NCBI GenBank assembly: GCA_021151605.1
Contig: JAGKWZ010000008.1
Coordinates: 13,697-77,696 of the forward strand
Direction of reading: 5' to 3'
Source: Verrucomicrobiaceae bacterium
Lineage (GTDB): Bacteria > Verrucomicrobiota > Verrucomicrobiia > Verrucomicrobiales > Verrucomicrobiaceae
Length of the DNA: 64,000 nt
Shown: in pieces, positions 51,646 through 59,103 of the stretch
Layout of the letters: every line of letters begins with the position of its first letter
Position numbering within the stretch: the stretch's first letter is position 1
Translations under genes and position numbers: made by a program
The notes under the pieces: generated by a model
What the model saw: the letters and a program-made list of their open reading frames with translations, nothing else
Told to the model about the DNA's origin: nothing
Databases searched by the model: none

Positions 51646-52028
51646 CGGAGGCGGTGCGGCAGTTTGTCCGTGAACGGGCAGGGCATTGATGTGAATACTG
51701 CCGGCTTCATCAGGACGACTCTCCGCTTGCTGCGCTCCACATCGAACACATTCGCCCCCGAAAGCATGGTGGCGGGGATGGCGAGGACAATCTCGCGCTC
51801 GCCTGCATCGACTGCAATCTGCGCAAAGGCCCGAATCTCACAGGCATTGATCCCGAGACAGGTGCTGTAACGGTCTTGTTTCATCCCCGGCAAGATTCAT
51901 GGGTGGCCCATTTCGAATGGAAGGGGCTTCATCTCATTGGACGAACCGAGATCGGCCGCACCACCGTGCAAGTGCTCGAACTCAACAGCGATGACCGACT
52001 GGACCTGCGTTTGGCGAGCGGAAAGTAG
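51642..52028 (+). pseudogene. HNH endonuclease with one nonsense codon
   Basis: Reading from the ATG at 51642, the frame gives MTEAVRQFVRERAGH, then a TGA at 51687-51689. It continues in the same frame for 112 codons as CEYCRLHQDDSPLAALHIEH, IRPRKHGGGDGEDNLALACI, DCNLRKGPNLTGIDP and VLFHPRQDSWVAHFEWKG. This is a complete HNH nuclease: zinc ligands in CEYC and CIDC, and HIEH catalytic core. Family members have arginine before CEYC, so a CGA to TGA change is the simplest explanation. With a restart inside, only a headless protein could be made. The last codons AAG TAG lie in a REPIN element. Confidence 0.85.
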
Positions 52029-52120
52029 TCATGCGCTTTAGCGCGTGACAGCGTGGCAGGCAGAATCGCAGCTTTCTCGCGAGAACCATGTCTGTGCGGG
52101 CTACGATCTCAGCACTACTT
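52022..52120. repeat. REPIN 1: GTAG-type inverted REP pair between convergent gene ends
   Basis: The element has ends AAAGTAGTCATG on the left and, read from the other strand, AAGTAGTGCTG on the right. Each end contains the GTAG tetranucleotide that marks REP sequences. The left part has GCGCTTTAGCGC and the middle the palindrome TCTCGCGAGA. A second copy lies at 53374-53471. The left GTAG supplies the TAG stop of the HNH frame and the right one the TAG stop of relic B1 on the other strand. Confidence 0.8.
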
Positions 52121-52183
52121 ACCCTCCCGCAGCACCGCTAGCCACTCCTTCGTCGCCACTTCCTCCAGGCGTTTCAGCAAGGC
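52115..52183 (-). pseudogene. Relic B1: last 23 codons of a WD40-type gene
   Basis: On the minus strand the piece reads a lysine/arginine-rich LLKRLEEVATKEWLAVLREG, then lysine and TAG. This is the exact C-terminal end of the WD40 protein encoded at 53465-56320 (EEVATKEWLAVLREAK). Nothing upstream of these codons is retained: at 52184 the sequence switches to a REP hairpin. Confidence 0.8.
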
Positions 52184-52186
52184 AAA

Positions 52187-52211
52187 GTAGCCGTCTCGCT
52201 CCGTCGAGACG
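52187..52211 (+). repeat. REP hairpin (GTAG plus CGTCTCG stem)
   Basis: GTAG at 52187-52190 is followed by a perfect 7-bp stem, CGTCTCG at 52192-52198 and CGAGACG at 52205-52211, with a 6-base loop. The GTAG-plus-stem pattern is the REP signature recognised by RAYT transposases. Confidence 0.7.
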
Positions 52212-52284
52212 AGCATTGTGCTCACGCCGAAGCGGAACGTCTCCGCCATTCGAATGATGTGCCTGTTTGCGAAAGCGCCTAGCT

Positions 52285-52308
52285 CATCTCGCGGAGCGAG
52301 ATGGCTAC
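52285..52308 (-). repeat. REP hairpin (GTAG plus GCGAGATG stem)
   Basis: CATCTCGC (52285-52292) and GCGAGATG (52296-52303) form a perfect 8-bp stem with loop GGA. Read on the minus strand it is preceded by GTAG (52308-52305). That TAG is the stop codon of relic B2. Confidence 0.7.
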
Positions 52309-52584
52309 GTTCCCTCCCGCAGAACCACCAGCCAGTCCTTCGACGCCACTTCCTCCAGGCGTTTCAGCAAGGCGGCGCGGGGAGCGCTCATGTCGGGGCT
52401 GTCGTCTTTCGCGAGGGTTTGCATCAGGCTCATCATCGCCAGCGAGATCGTGGGCGTGGCCATCATCTCCATCGTCAGCACGGGGGCGATTTGTGCGGCG
52501 GTCTGGCAGATGGTGGGATGACCGTGAATCTGCGGATGCTTCGTCGCATCGATCAAGGCGAGGAGGTAGAGGCGGCGGATGGGG
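52305..52584 (-). pseudogene. Relic B2: last ~93 codons of a WD40-type gene
   Basis: The minus-strand frame reads PIRRLYLLALIDATKHPQIH, then GHPTICQTAAQIAPVLTMEM, MATPTISLAMMSLMQTLAKD and ALLKRLEEVASKDWLVVLRE before TAG. Each block aligns with the C-terminus of the intact WD40 protein. Upstream of PIRRL the homology stops at 52584, where 47 bases lead to the UPF0175 gene. It is therefore a 3'-end duplicate without a start. The many synonymous and a few amino-acid changes show that it is older than a recent copy. Confidence 0.88.
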
Positions 52585-52631
52585 CAAGGATTTGATGTGG
52601 CATCGTTCCGACACGGGGTTATTTTTGGGCC

Positions 52632-52898
52632 ATGCAAGCCATGACCCTCACCCTGCCACCCGAATCGCTCATCGGTGTCCGCATCCCGCCACGAGAGTTG
52701 CATCAAGAGTTGCTGCGTCGGCTCGCGGCGGCGCTGTTCTCAGATGGCATCTTGTCGGGTGCCTCAGCGTGCCGCATGGCGGGAATGGGCAAGGCTGAGT
52801 TTCAGCACATGCTGGGCGAGCGAGGCATTGCACAGCCCTTGGATGAGGGTGACTTCGAGCAAGACCTGAGCAACCTCACTGCATGGAACGCCCGCTGA
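52632..52898 (+). CDS. UPF0175 family protein (putative antitoxin)
   Basis: This 88-residue protein begins MQAMTLTLPPESLIGVRIPP, with ELHQELLRRLAAALFSDGIL, SGASACRMAGMGKAEFQHML and RGIAQPLDEGDFEQDL. UPF0175 members have this 'lA..LY..g.lS.gkAaelagmsr.eF...L...gi' helix-turn-helix-like pattern. They are commonly found directly before PIN-like DUF3368 genes as putative antitoxins. The pairing holds here, with a 16-base overlap with the next gene. An ATG three codons in is an alternative start. A DNA-binding autoregulatory role is inferred from the family, not seen directly. Confidence 0.87.
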   Translation: MQAMTLTLPPESLIGVRIPPRELHQELLRRLAAALFSDGILSGASACRMAGMGKAEFQHMLGERGIAQPLDEGDFEQDLSNLTAWNAR

Positions 52899-53380
52899 TC
52901 ATCTCCAACACCACTCCCCTCATCAACTTCGCCGAAATCGGGCGGATGGATTTGCTGGAGGCCTTGTTCGGATCGCTGATCATCCCGCCCGCCGTGGTGA
53001 AGGAGCTGACGGACAAAAGCAATCTCTTCCCTCGGGCGGCAAAGGTGCCCTCACTGAACTTCATCTCCGTGCTCTCACCGGTGGATCATCTGCTTGTCAA
53101 AAGCATGGCCTCACGCGTGCATCCAGGGGAGGCCGAGTGTCTGGTCTTGGCGATGGAGCATCCGGGAGCGCTTCTTCTGCTGGATGATCTCGGTGCCCGT
53201 GAGTTCGCAGCTTCCAATGGCCTCCTCTACACCGGCACCCTCGGCTGTTTGGCCGAAGCCAAGAAACGCGGGCTGATCTCGGCCATCACACCACTGTTGC
53301 AGGAGTTGCGCATCAAGGCGCGCTTCTGGATAGCAGGCCGGCTTGAAGATCGAGTCCTGCGCGATGCCGGGGAAAAGTAG
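52883..53380 (+). CDS. DUF3368 PIN-like protein (putative toxin nuclease)
   Basis: This 165-residue protein begins MERPLIISNTTPLINFAEIG, then LLEALFGSLIIPPAVVKELT, VHPGEAECLVLAMEHPGALL and LLDDLGAREFAASNGLLYTG. The order and spacing of acidic residues (E in PGEAE, DD in LLLDD) are those of PIN-like DUF3368 proteins. They are paired with UPF0175 proteins as predicted toxin-antitoxin systems that cleave RNA. The first acidic position is Asn (SNTTPL) as in many family members. Its final codons GAA AAG TAG lie in REPIN 2, so the REP defines its stop. Confidence 0.87.
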   Translation: MERPLIISNTTPLINFAEIGRMDLLEALFGSLIIPPAVVKELTDKSNLFPRAAKVPSLNFISVLSPVDHLLVKSMASRVHPGEAECLVLAMEHPGALLLLDDLGAREFAASNGLLYTGTLGCLAEAKKRGLISAITPLLQELRIKARFWIAGRLEDRVLRDAGEK

Positions 53381-53471
53381 TCATGCGCTTTAGCTCGTGA
53401 CAGCGTGGCAGTTCAAAATGCTATCTTCTCGCAGAAACCAAGCGGTGCGCGCTAAAGTCCAGCACTACTTT
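53374..53471. repeat. REPIN 2: GTAG-type inverted REP pair between convergent gene ends
   Basis: This second copy of the element at 52022-52120 starts AAAGTAGTCATGCGCTTTAG and ends, read from the other strand, AAAGTAGTGCTGGACTTTAG. The inverted ends of about 20 bases can pair over most of their length. It sits exactly between the DUF3368 stop and the WD40 gene stop, and its two GTAG motifs form the TAG stop codons of both. Confidence 0.82.
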
Positions 53472-56320
53472 GCCTCCCGCAGCACCGCCAGCCACTCCTT
53501 CGTCGCCACTTCCTCCAGCTTCTTCATCAAGGCCGCACGCGGCTCGTTCATCGCCGCGTTCTCATCCTTCGCCAGCGTCTGCATCAGGCTCATCATCGCT
53601 AGGGAGATCGTGGGTGTGGCCATCATCTCCTTCGTCAGCACGGGGGAGATCTGTGCGGCGGTCTGGCAGATGGTGGGATGTCCGTGAATTTGCGGATGCT
53701 TCGTCGCATCGATCAAGGCGAGGAGGTAGAGGCGGCGGATGGGGCTGTCGGCGGGGATCGTCGCGGGGGCCTGATCTTTCGGCACCGTGGCTCCTTCAAA
53801 GCCGGGCCACTCGCCCTGCAACAATCGCTGCCACAACGCGGTAGCGGCGCGGAACTGGCTGGACTTGGTACAGAGTTCCATGCGCAGCTCGGCGCGTTGC
53901 TCGGGAGTGAATTTGGGATCGGCGAGCTGCGCCAGCTTGTCCTGGCGGATACGCAGCATGGGTGTAGTTCGCTTGATCTTGGGGAACTCGATTTCTCGGC
54001 TAGGTAGGGCAAGAAGCCTGGCTCGGAGCGGTGCGGTGAGGTCCAAGGCTGGCTTTGGATGTGGCACCATGAAAATGCGATTGTCGTCATGGTTGGCACG
54101 GTACTTCCGATCTGGACTTAGCTCTTGATCCCTAGCGTCTATACGCTGTTGGGCGGCTACTTGGTCAGCAGGTGTCGCGGTCAGTTCGTCGCCGGTGGCA
54201 GTATCCCATACGATGACGCTTTCCAAGTTTCGGACTTCGGCCCAGTCCCAAAAGGAAACGATCAGTCGTGAGCCATTGGGGCTAAAGACAATGCAACTTA
54301 TGTAGCCTGCGGGTTCATTGAAAGAAAATAGTTCTCGACCTGTCCTTACATCCCATAGCCTGATGTTGCCGGACGATAAGCAGGCAAGGAGGCAACTGTC
54401 GGAGCTGAAGACGATTGATTCTACCCGGCCTTTTTGCCCACCCAAAGAGAAGAGTTCCCTAAAGGTGGTGGTTTCTCGGACCTTGATGCTTTCACCGGCG
54501 TCGGTAGCGAGCAGGGAGCTGTCAGGGCTAAAAACGCAACAATGTTCACCTTGACGCTCTTCCAACGAACAGACCTCTTCGCCATTGGAAGTGTCCCATA
54601 TCTTGGTGCTGAAGCGGCAGTTGCTGGCGAGCAGCCGACTGTCAGGGCTGAAGCCGATATCATGAACAAACCCTCGGTGGGCATTGAATGATTGGAGTTC
54701 TCTGCCGGTAGTTGCATCCCAGAGCTTGATGACTGTTCCATCGCTGACAAGAAGGCTACCATTCGGACTGAAAAGTACACGATGGAAAGGTGTCTCCTGG
54801 ACGTGAACATCAGCGAGTTCTCTGCCAGTGGCGGCATCCCAAATCCTCATATTGCCACCAGTACAACCGGCCAACCGAGTGCCGTCCGGGCTAAAGATGG
54901 CGCGGCTTACATGACGCGTCGGCGCAATAGGTTCGGTAGTTGTCATATCGAACAGTCTGACCGTGCAGCCATCGGCAGCAACGGCAAGGCGGGAGCCACC
55001 GGGGCTATATACGACGCTCGTGGTTCCGACGCTGCCAATGCCAAACCAGGCGATTTCCTTTGCGGAAGCAACGTCCCATAGCCTGAGCGTGTCCGCATCA
55101 CCAGCGGCCGCGAGGGTAGCCCCATCGGGACTAAAGGCGATGCTCCGCACGCCCAAATAACCGCATTTGAAACAGGCAAGTTCCTTGCCAGTAGCGATGT
55201 CCCACAATCGAACCGTCACGTCCTTGCCGCGCGCGGCAACTCCAGAGCCACTCGCAAGGAACACACCATCGGGGCTGAACGAAACGCAATTTACTACCTC
55301 ACCATGACCACAAAGGGGGGGAAGTTCTTCGCCCGTTGCTGTGTCCCATAGTTTAATCGTGTCGTCCCAGCTGCCACAGGCGAGGCGTGAACCGTCGGGG
55401 CTGAAGGCCACACTGGTCAGGTCGCAGTGCTCGATAATGGTGTTGTCCCAAGTTCCGCAGGCGAAACGTGAGCCGTCTGGTCTGAAGGTAACGCTGGTCC
55501 TGCGAAAATGGTGACTCTGCAGAATGGTGTGAACATCGCCAGTTGCGCAGTCCCAGATCGTTACATTGTCCCCGTAGGCGCAACTCGCGAGCCGGGAGCT
55601 GTCCGGGCTGAAGGCGATGCTGCTCACACGGTTGGTGTGCCCCCGAAGCGTGATTAGCTCTTTCCGCGTAGCCGTGTCCCAGACCTTTATCATTCCGTCC
55701 AGCGAGCCGCTGGCGAAGCGGGTGCCATCCGGGCTAAAGGCAACGCTATTCACTGGCGCATTATGCCCATTTAAACATGCGAGTTCCTTACCCGTGGCAG
55801 TATCCCACAATTGAACGGATTTGTTCCGACAGCCGCAAATGAGGAGGGTGCCATCTGGGCTATAGGCCATGGATGCGACTGATCCAGATGCTGTGCCCGC
55901 CCAAAGCGGGAGACAGGTCATTTTGGCCTCATCAATGAATTCAGCGACTTTACTAAGTTCCTTATGGCGCGCCTTCTCAGCGATGCTGTCGTGCATTTCG
56001 CTGCCGAGAAGGAGGGGAAAGGTTTTATTGAAGTTCGGTTCCTCAACGACTTCCCGTCCATATCCCTTGTATCCAACGGCTCGTCCAGCAAGCATGAGAG
56101 CATTAAGGTGGTCGCCATTCTTCCGGGCTGCCTCGGCACGCAAAAGCCATGCACTGCCTTCTTCGACCTGGGAGCGCTCGATCAAGCATTTGAGTTTGGC
56201 GATCTCTTTCCTCGCCTTCTGCAACTCATCCTTGGCTTGGTTCTCATCTTCATGCTGTGGGTCAGCTTCGGCATCGGTAGGAGGAATCATGGAATCTGGA
56301 AATGAGGTAACAGCCTGCAT
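53465..56320 (-). CDS. WD40 repeat protein with 14 blades, derived from a TIR-WD40 protein
   Basis: The frame is taken from the ATG at 56320 (MQAVTSFPDSMIPPTDAEAD), with an alternative ATG 30 bases later. A charged helical segment, DELQKARKEIAKLKCLIERS, and SAWLLRAEAARKNGDHLNAL precede fourteen WD40 units. The units are recognisable by VNSVAFSPDGTRFASGSLDG, IKVWDTATRKELITLRGHTN, LTSVAFSPDGSRLACGSWDD and VRLWDIATGKELACF. Fourteen blades would make two seven-bladed propellers. The C-terminal 180 residues (from about KRTTPMLRIRQDKLAQ) are unassigned. A relic of a TIR start lies just upstream in another frame, so the protein seems to have lost a TIR effector. It is probably a protein-interaction scaffold; function unknown. 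Confidence 0.88.
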   Translation of the reverse strand: MQAVTSFPDSMIPPTDAEADPQHEDENQAKDELQKARKEIAKLKCLIERSQVEEGSAWLLRAEAARKNGDHLNALMLAGRAVGYKGYGREVVEEPNFNKTFPLLLGSEMHDSIAEKARHKELSKVAEFIDEAKMTCLPLWAGTASGSVASMAYSPDGTLLICGCRNKSVQLWDTATGKELACLNGHNAPVNSVAFSPDGTRFASGSLDGMIKVWDTATRKELITLRGHTNRVSSIAFSPDSSRLASCAYGDNVTIWDCATGDVHTILQSHHFRRTSVTFRPDGSRFACGTWDNTIIEHCDLTSVAFSPDGSRLACGSWDDTIKLWDTATGEELPPLCGHGEVVNCVSFSPDGVFLASGSGVAARGKDVTVRLWDIATGKELACFKCGYLGVRSIAFSPDGATLAAAGDADTLRLWDVASAKEIAWFGIGSVGTTSVVYSPGGSRLAVAADGCTVRLFDMTTTEPIAPTRHVSRAIFSPDGTRLAGCTGGNMRIWDAATGRELADVHVQETPFHRVLFSPNGSLLVSDGTVIKLWDATTGRELQSFNAHRGFVHDIGFSPDSRLLASNCRFSTKIWDTSNGEEVCSLEERQGEHCCVFSPDSSLLATDAGESIKVRETTTFRELFSLGGQKGRVESIVFSSDSCLLACLSSGNIRLWDVRTGRELFSFNEPAGYISCIVFSPNGSRLIVSFWDWAEVRNLESVIVWDTATGDELTATPADQVAAQQRIDARDQELSPDRKYRANHDDNRIFMVPHPKPALDLTAPLRARLLALPSREIEFPKIKRTTPMLRIRQDKLAQLADPKFTPEQRAELRMELCTKSSQFRAATALWQRLLQGEWPGFEGATVPKDQAPATIPADSPIRRLYLLALIDATKHPQIHGHPTICQTAAQISPVLTKEMMATPTISLAMMSLMQTLAKDENAAMNEPRAALMKKLEEVATKEWLAVLREAK

Positions 56321-56405
56321 GAACAAAATCAAACGGGCCGTCTGCTGGCAGATTGCTTGTAAAGAGGGCGGGATGGCCCAGGACATGTCGCGGAGACTGG
56401 GTGCT

Positions 56406-56474
56406 ATGCAGCCACTCGGCCCAGCGGCGGCCTTCCTGCGTGTTGTCCGCATGACAATAGCTGATGAAAGCGCT
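56406..56474 (-). pseudogene. Relic of a TIR domain start, frame-broken from the WD40 gene
   Basis: On the minus strand the codons read AFISYCHADNTQEGRRWAEW and LH. This is the first strand and helix of a TIR (Toll/interleukin-1 receptor-like) domain as found at the N-terminus of bacterial TIR-WD40 proteins, which begin 'aFISYSHaDn..egrrWaeWLhraLe'. After LH the sequence no longer matches. The frame is shifted relative to the WD40 gene (56406 is one base out of its codon register). No start codon is available just upstream. Confidence 0.75.
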
Positions 56475-56728
56475 GCAGCGGCAGGTTTGGGTGGCTGAGT
56501 TCCTGGCGCGGGGAGCAGGGGTGTATTGCAGAATGTTGGCGGGCACTTGTGGGCTGCAAGAGCTGCGTGTGCTTGGTGAAGATGCCTCTGCCGGTGACCA
56601 GGGCGGCGCTGTTTCTGGGGGCGCTGCTCTTTTCCTCCAACGCAAAGGCGATTTCATGGCGAGGTTCAGCTTGTGAAAGGGGAGGCTGACGGGCTAGGTC
56701 AGGGGGCACTCTGATTCTGCTTTCACCC
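56475..56728. other. Intergenic region before recF with no gene seen
   Basis: Open frames here on either strand are short and show no domain or codon pattern. With the WD40 5' region and the TIR relic it makes 408 bases between the WD40 start at 56320 and recF. A recF promoter must lie here or just upstream, but no clear -35/-10 pair is recognisable. Confidence 0.5.
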
Positions 56729-57811
56729 ATGCTGACCGACCTCCTCCTCCGCGACTTCCGCTGCTTTGCGGAATGTCGTGTGGTGCTGCACCCGGAGACG
56801 ACGATCTTCATCGGGCGGAATGCGCAGGGGAAGACTTCACTCATGGAGGCGGCGTGTGTGCTGCTGCGGCTGCAATCGCCACGCACGAGCCAGCGCGGGG
56901 AAATGATCCGGCTGGGGGCGACGACGATGCTGGTGGAGGGCACGCTGGGTGGGAAAAGACTCCGCTGTGCGCAGTCGGCCACAGCGCGGCGGCTGGCGAT
57001 GGATGGGGCGGTGTGTGGCAAATCGGGCGATTACCTGAGCAGCAGCGGGCTGGTGGTGTGGATGGATCATCGCGATATGAATCTGCTGCGCGGTGGGGCG
57101 GAGCATCGGCGGCGCTACCTGGACTTCGCGGCCAGCCAGATCTTCCCCGACTATCTGAAGGCGCTGCGTGGCTACGATCGGGCGGTGCGCGGGCGCAATC
57201 ATGTGCTGAAGCGCGATGCGGTGATCCAGTGGCGGCAGGCGGATGCCTTTGCGCGGGTGATGGATGACTTTGCCCAGGTGCTGCGGTCGCGACGGGCGGA
57301 TCTGATCGAGTCCCTGAAGCCGCATGTGGCGAGTGTTCACCACGATCTGAGCACGGGGGCGGAGCGTGTGGAGATGGCCTACACGCCTGGTTTTTCCGGT
57401 GAAAATCTGGCCGAGGAGCTGGCGGCGCGCCGTGATGAGGAAGCGCGCAATCGGCAGACAGCGGCGGGGCCGCATCGAGATGATGTGACGCTCGCGCTGA
57501 ATGGTCTGGATGCCTCCACCTATGCCTCGGAAGGTCAGCAACGCAGCGTGGCCTTGGCGATGAAGGTGGCGCAGGCGCGTGTGCTGGAGGCCGCTGCTGG
57601 CAAACCGCCGCTGCTGCTGCTGGACGATGTCTTCGGCGAGCTGGATGCGCATCGGCGGCGTGCTTTGCTGAGCCTGCTGCCCGCGGGCACGCAGAAGATC
57701 ATCACGACGACGACCCTGGACTGGGCACGCGATGAGGTGCTCGTGGGCACGGTGTACCAAGTCGAGGGAGCCACTGTCTCACCAACTGCCGCCGATGTCG
57801 CGGGCGTGTGA
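56729..57811 (+). CDS. recF: DNA replication and repair protein RecF
   Basis: This 360-residue SMC-like ATPase loads RecA at gapped DNA together with RecO and RecR. It has the N-terminal RDFRCFAECRVVLHPETTIF, Walker A GRNAQGKT (residues 29-36), HRRRYLDFAASQIFPDYLKA, GPHRDDVTLALNGLDA, the ABC signature ASEGQQRSVALAMKVAQA and Walker B PLLLLDDVFGELDAHRRRAL. The family features are complete and length is normal. It is not next to dnaN or gyrB as in many bacteria. The 3' end overlaps the convergent cyclotransferase gene by 33 bases. Confidence 0.94.
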   Translation: MLTDLLLRDFRCFAECRVVLHPETTIFIGRNAQGKTSLMEAACVLLRLQSPRTSQRGEMIRLGATTMLVEGTLGGKRLRCAQSATARRLAMDGAVCGKSGDYLSSSGLVVWMDHRDMNLLRGGAEHRRRYLDFAASQIFPDYLKALRGYDRAVRGRNHVLKRDAVIQWRQADAFARVMDDFAQVLRSRRADLIESLKPHVASVHHDLSTGAERVEMAYTPGFSGENLAEELAARRDEEARNRQTAAGPHRDDVTLALNGLDASTYASEGQQRSVALAMKVAQARVLEAAAGKPPLLLLDDVFGELDAHRRRALLSLLPAGTQKIITTTTLDWARDEVLVGTVYQVEGATVSPTAADVAGV

Positions 57812-58129
57812 GACATCGCGGAGGTAGCGGTAGCCTTCGATGGAGGCTTGATCGTGGGGCGACAGGAGCGGGATGAGTTCGCGGGCGTATTCGCCTCCGT
57901 CGATGTCTTCGAGTTCATCGAGCCGGGCGAGGCACTCGGCGTCCACGTCCCAGATTTCGCCGTGGATGGAGATGCCTTCGCGTTCATCTAGCACCATGCC
58001 GGGATAGCCGCCGAGATCGTGCAGGCGATAGCGCGGCTGGGTCATGGCCATGCTCACAAATTGCTGGCCGCGCAGGTAGCCGTGGTTGGAGTGTCCACGT
58101 TTCAGGGTGCCATAGACGAAGATTTGCAT
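57779..58129 (-). CDS. Gamma-glutamylcyclotransferase (AIG2-like) family protein
   Basis: This 116-residue protein begins MQIFVYGTLKRGHSNHGYLR, the 'vFVYGTLk.G..n...l' block that forms the substrate-binding loop of the GGCT fold. It continues PRYRLHDLGGYPGMVLDERE, IHGEIWDVDAECLARLDELE and GEYARELIPLLSPHDQ. The catalytic-type glutamate of GGCT proteins, in this alignment likely in the LDELED block, is present. The ATG at 58129 is taken because the YGTLK motif must be near the N-terminus. Its stop lies inside the end of recF on the opposite strand (33-base tail-to-tail overlap). The real substrate is not known. Confidence 0.86.
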   Translation of the reverse strand: MQIFVYGTLKRGHSNHGYLRGQQFVSMAMTQPRYRLHDLGGYPGMVLDEREGISIHGEIWDVDAECLARLDELEDIDGGEYARELIPLLSPHDQASIEGYRYLRDVSHARDIGGSW

Positions 58130-58142
58130 GGGGGAAGGAGTG

Positions 58143-58324
58143 GTAGAACGAGTTTTCAACTCGTAAGCTGGTGCCCCGAGTTTCTAACTCGGGACGCATT
58201 GGAGGGGGGAAGAGGCAAGGGGCGGAGCTTAGCCATACATCTACCAAGAATTTGATTTCCTCTGCCCACCGCCCCCGAGTTGGAAACTCGGGGCACCAGT
58301 GTACGAGTTGAAAACTCGTTCTAC
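58143..58324. repeat. REPIN 3: 50-bp inverted repeat built from two REP hairpins per arm
   Basis: The left arm (58144-58193) and right arm (58274-58323) are nearly perfect inverted copies around an 80-base centre. Each arm holds two smaller hairpins, ACGAGTTTTCAACTCGT and CCCGAGTTTCTAACTCGGG (with small changes on the right). GTAG lies at both outer ends. The right end supplies the TAG stop of the lipoate-ligase-family gene. The centre has no coding features. Confidence 0.9.
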
Positions 58325-59010
58325 AGCAGGTCGTCGCGGTCGGAGAGCCACTGGGGGAGGGAGAAACGTTTGGCGGTGAGTTCTTCGGCGCGGATTTGGA
58401 TGGCGGCGGGCATGTCGTGGATGATGAGCACTTCCTTCGCCAATTCTGCGGCCCACTTGGGCCAGAAATCGGGAGCGATGCTGACTTTCTGGAGACTGCC
58501 TTGATGGAGGAAGCCGAGCTTGCCGCGTCGCTGCCCGGCACCGGCGACTTTGACCTTGCCACGGATCACGTCATGCAAAGCTGGGGCCACGAAGCAAAAG
58601 GGGCCCTCGATCAAATCTTCCGGCATGGCGAGTCGGCAGCCTTTCTGCCCATGCTCTGCCAGCGATTCTGCGAGCGATCCATGAATGCGGCGGTAGCTCT
58701 CCACGGCCGGTGTTTCCGCCCAGGGATGGCTGGCGGGCACGATGACCGAGTAGGTGTAGTCGCCGCTGTGCATCACCACGCCGCCGCCGGTCCAGCGCCG
58801 CACGATGGGCCAGGCGGGCAGGCCATCGAGCTTTGCCAGATTTTGCGCGTAGCCGATGGTGACGGTGGGCTGATCCCAGGTGTAAACCCGCAGCACCGGC
58901 ACGGCGCTTTGCTCCAGCCAGGCTTGATCCACCGCCATGTTCATCGGCCCCGCATGGGTGCCATCGAGGTGGAGGAGAAGCTGGTCGAAAAAGGGAGTGC
59001 CGGAGGTCAC
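58321..59010 (-). CDS. Lipoate/biotin-protein ligase family protein
   Basis: This 229-residue protein starts at GTG with MTSGTPFFDQLLLHLDGTHA and GPMNMAVDQAWLEQS. It keeps VLRVYTWDQPTVTIGYAQN, VRRWTGGGVVMHSGDYTYSV (the RR.TGGG..lHh.gel.ys block) and GKVKVAGAGQRRGKLGFLHQ, which includes the catalytic lysine region. These belong to the BPL_LplA_LipB fold that activates and transfers lipoate, biotin or octanoate. The C-terminal domain found in LplA is absent, so it resembles the octanoyl/lipoyl transferase (LipM/LipL-like) subgroup. The final stop is TAG inside REPIN 3. Confidence 0.88.
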   Translation of the reverse strand: MTSGTPFFDQLLLHLDGTHAGPMNMAVDQAWLEQSAVPVLRVYTWDQPTVTIGYAQNLAKLDGLPAWPIVRRWTGGGVVMHSGDYTYSVIVPASHPWAETPAVESYRRIHGSLAESLAEHGQKGCRLAMPEDLIEGPFCFVAPALHDVIRGKVKVAGAGQRRGKLGFLHQGSLQKVSIAPDFWPKWAAELAKEVLIIHDMPAAIQIRAEELTAKRFSLPQWLSDRDDLL

Positions 59011-59103
59011 GAGCTGAGCTTGTCCGTGATCGCTATGCTTGGCAAATCACTCGTTTGATGGGCGCAGGTTCCAGGTCTGGAGCTTTTCCAGCCCAGCCTC
59101 GAT

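Noticed and set aside
51687..51689. TGA read as selenocysteine in the HNH gene
   Set aside because: The family residue here is arginine, one base away (CGA); there is no visible SECIS-like hairpin just after and no catalytic need for selenocysteine at this site.
56453..56676. Small plus-strand genes before recF
   Set aside because: The short frames there carry no recognisable motif and overlap the TIR relic on the other strand.
56837..57760. 307-codon reading frame on the minus strand
   Set aside because: Complement of recF; rich in His, Arg and Gln and without any domain.
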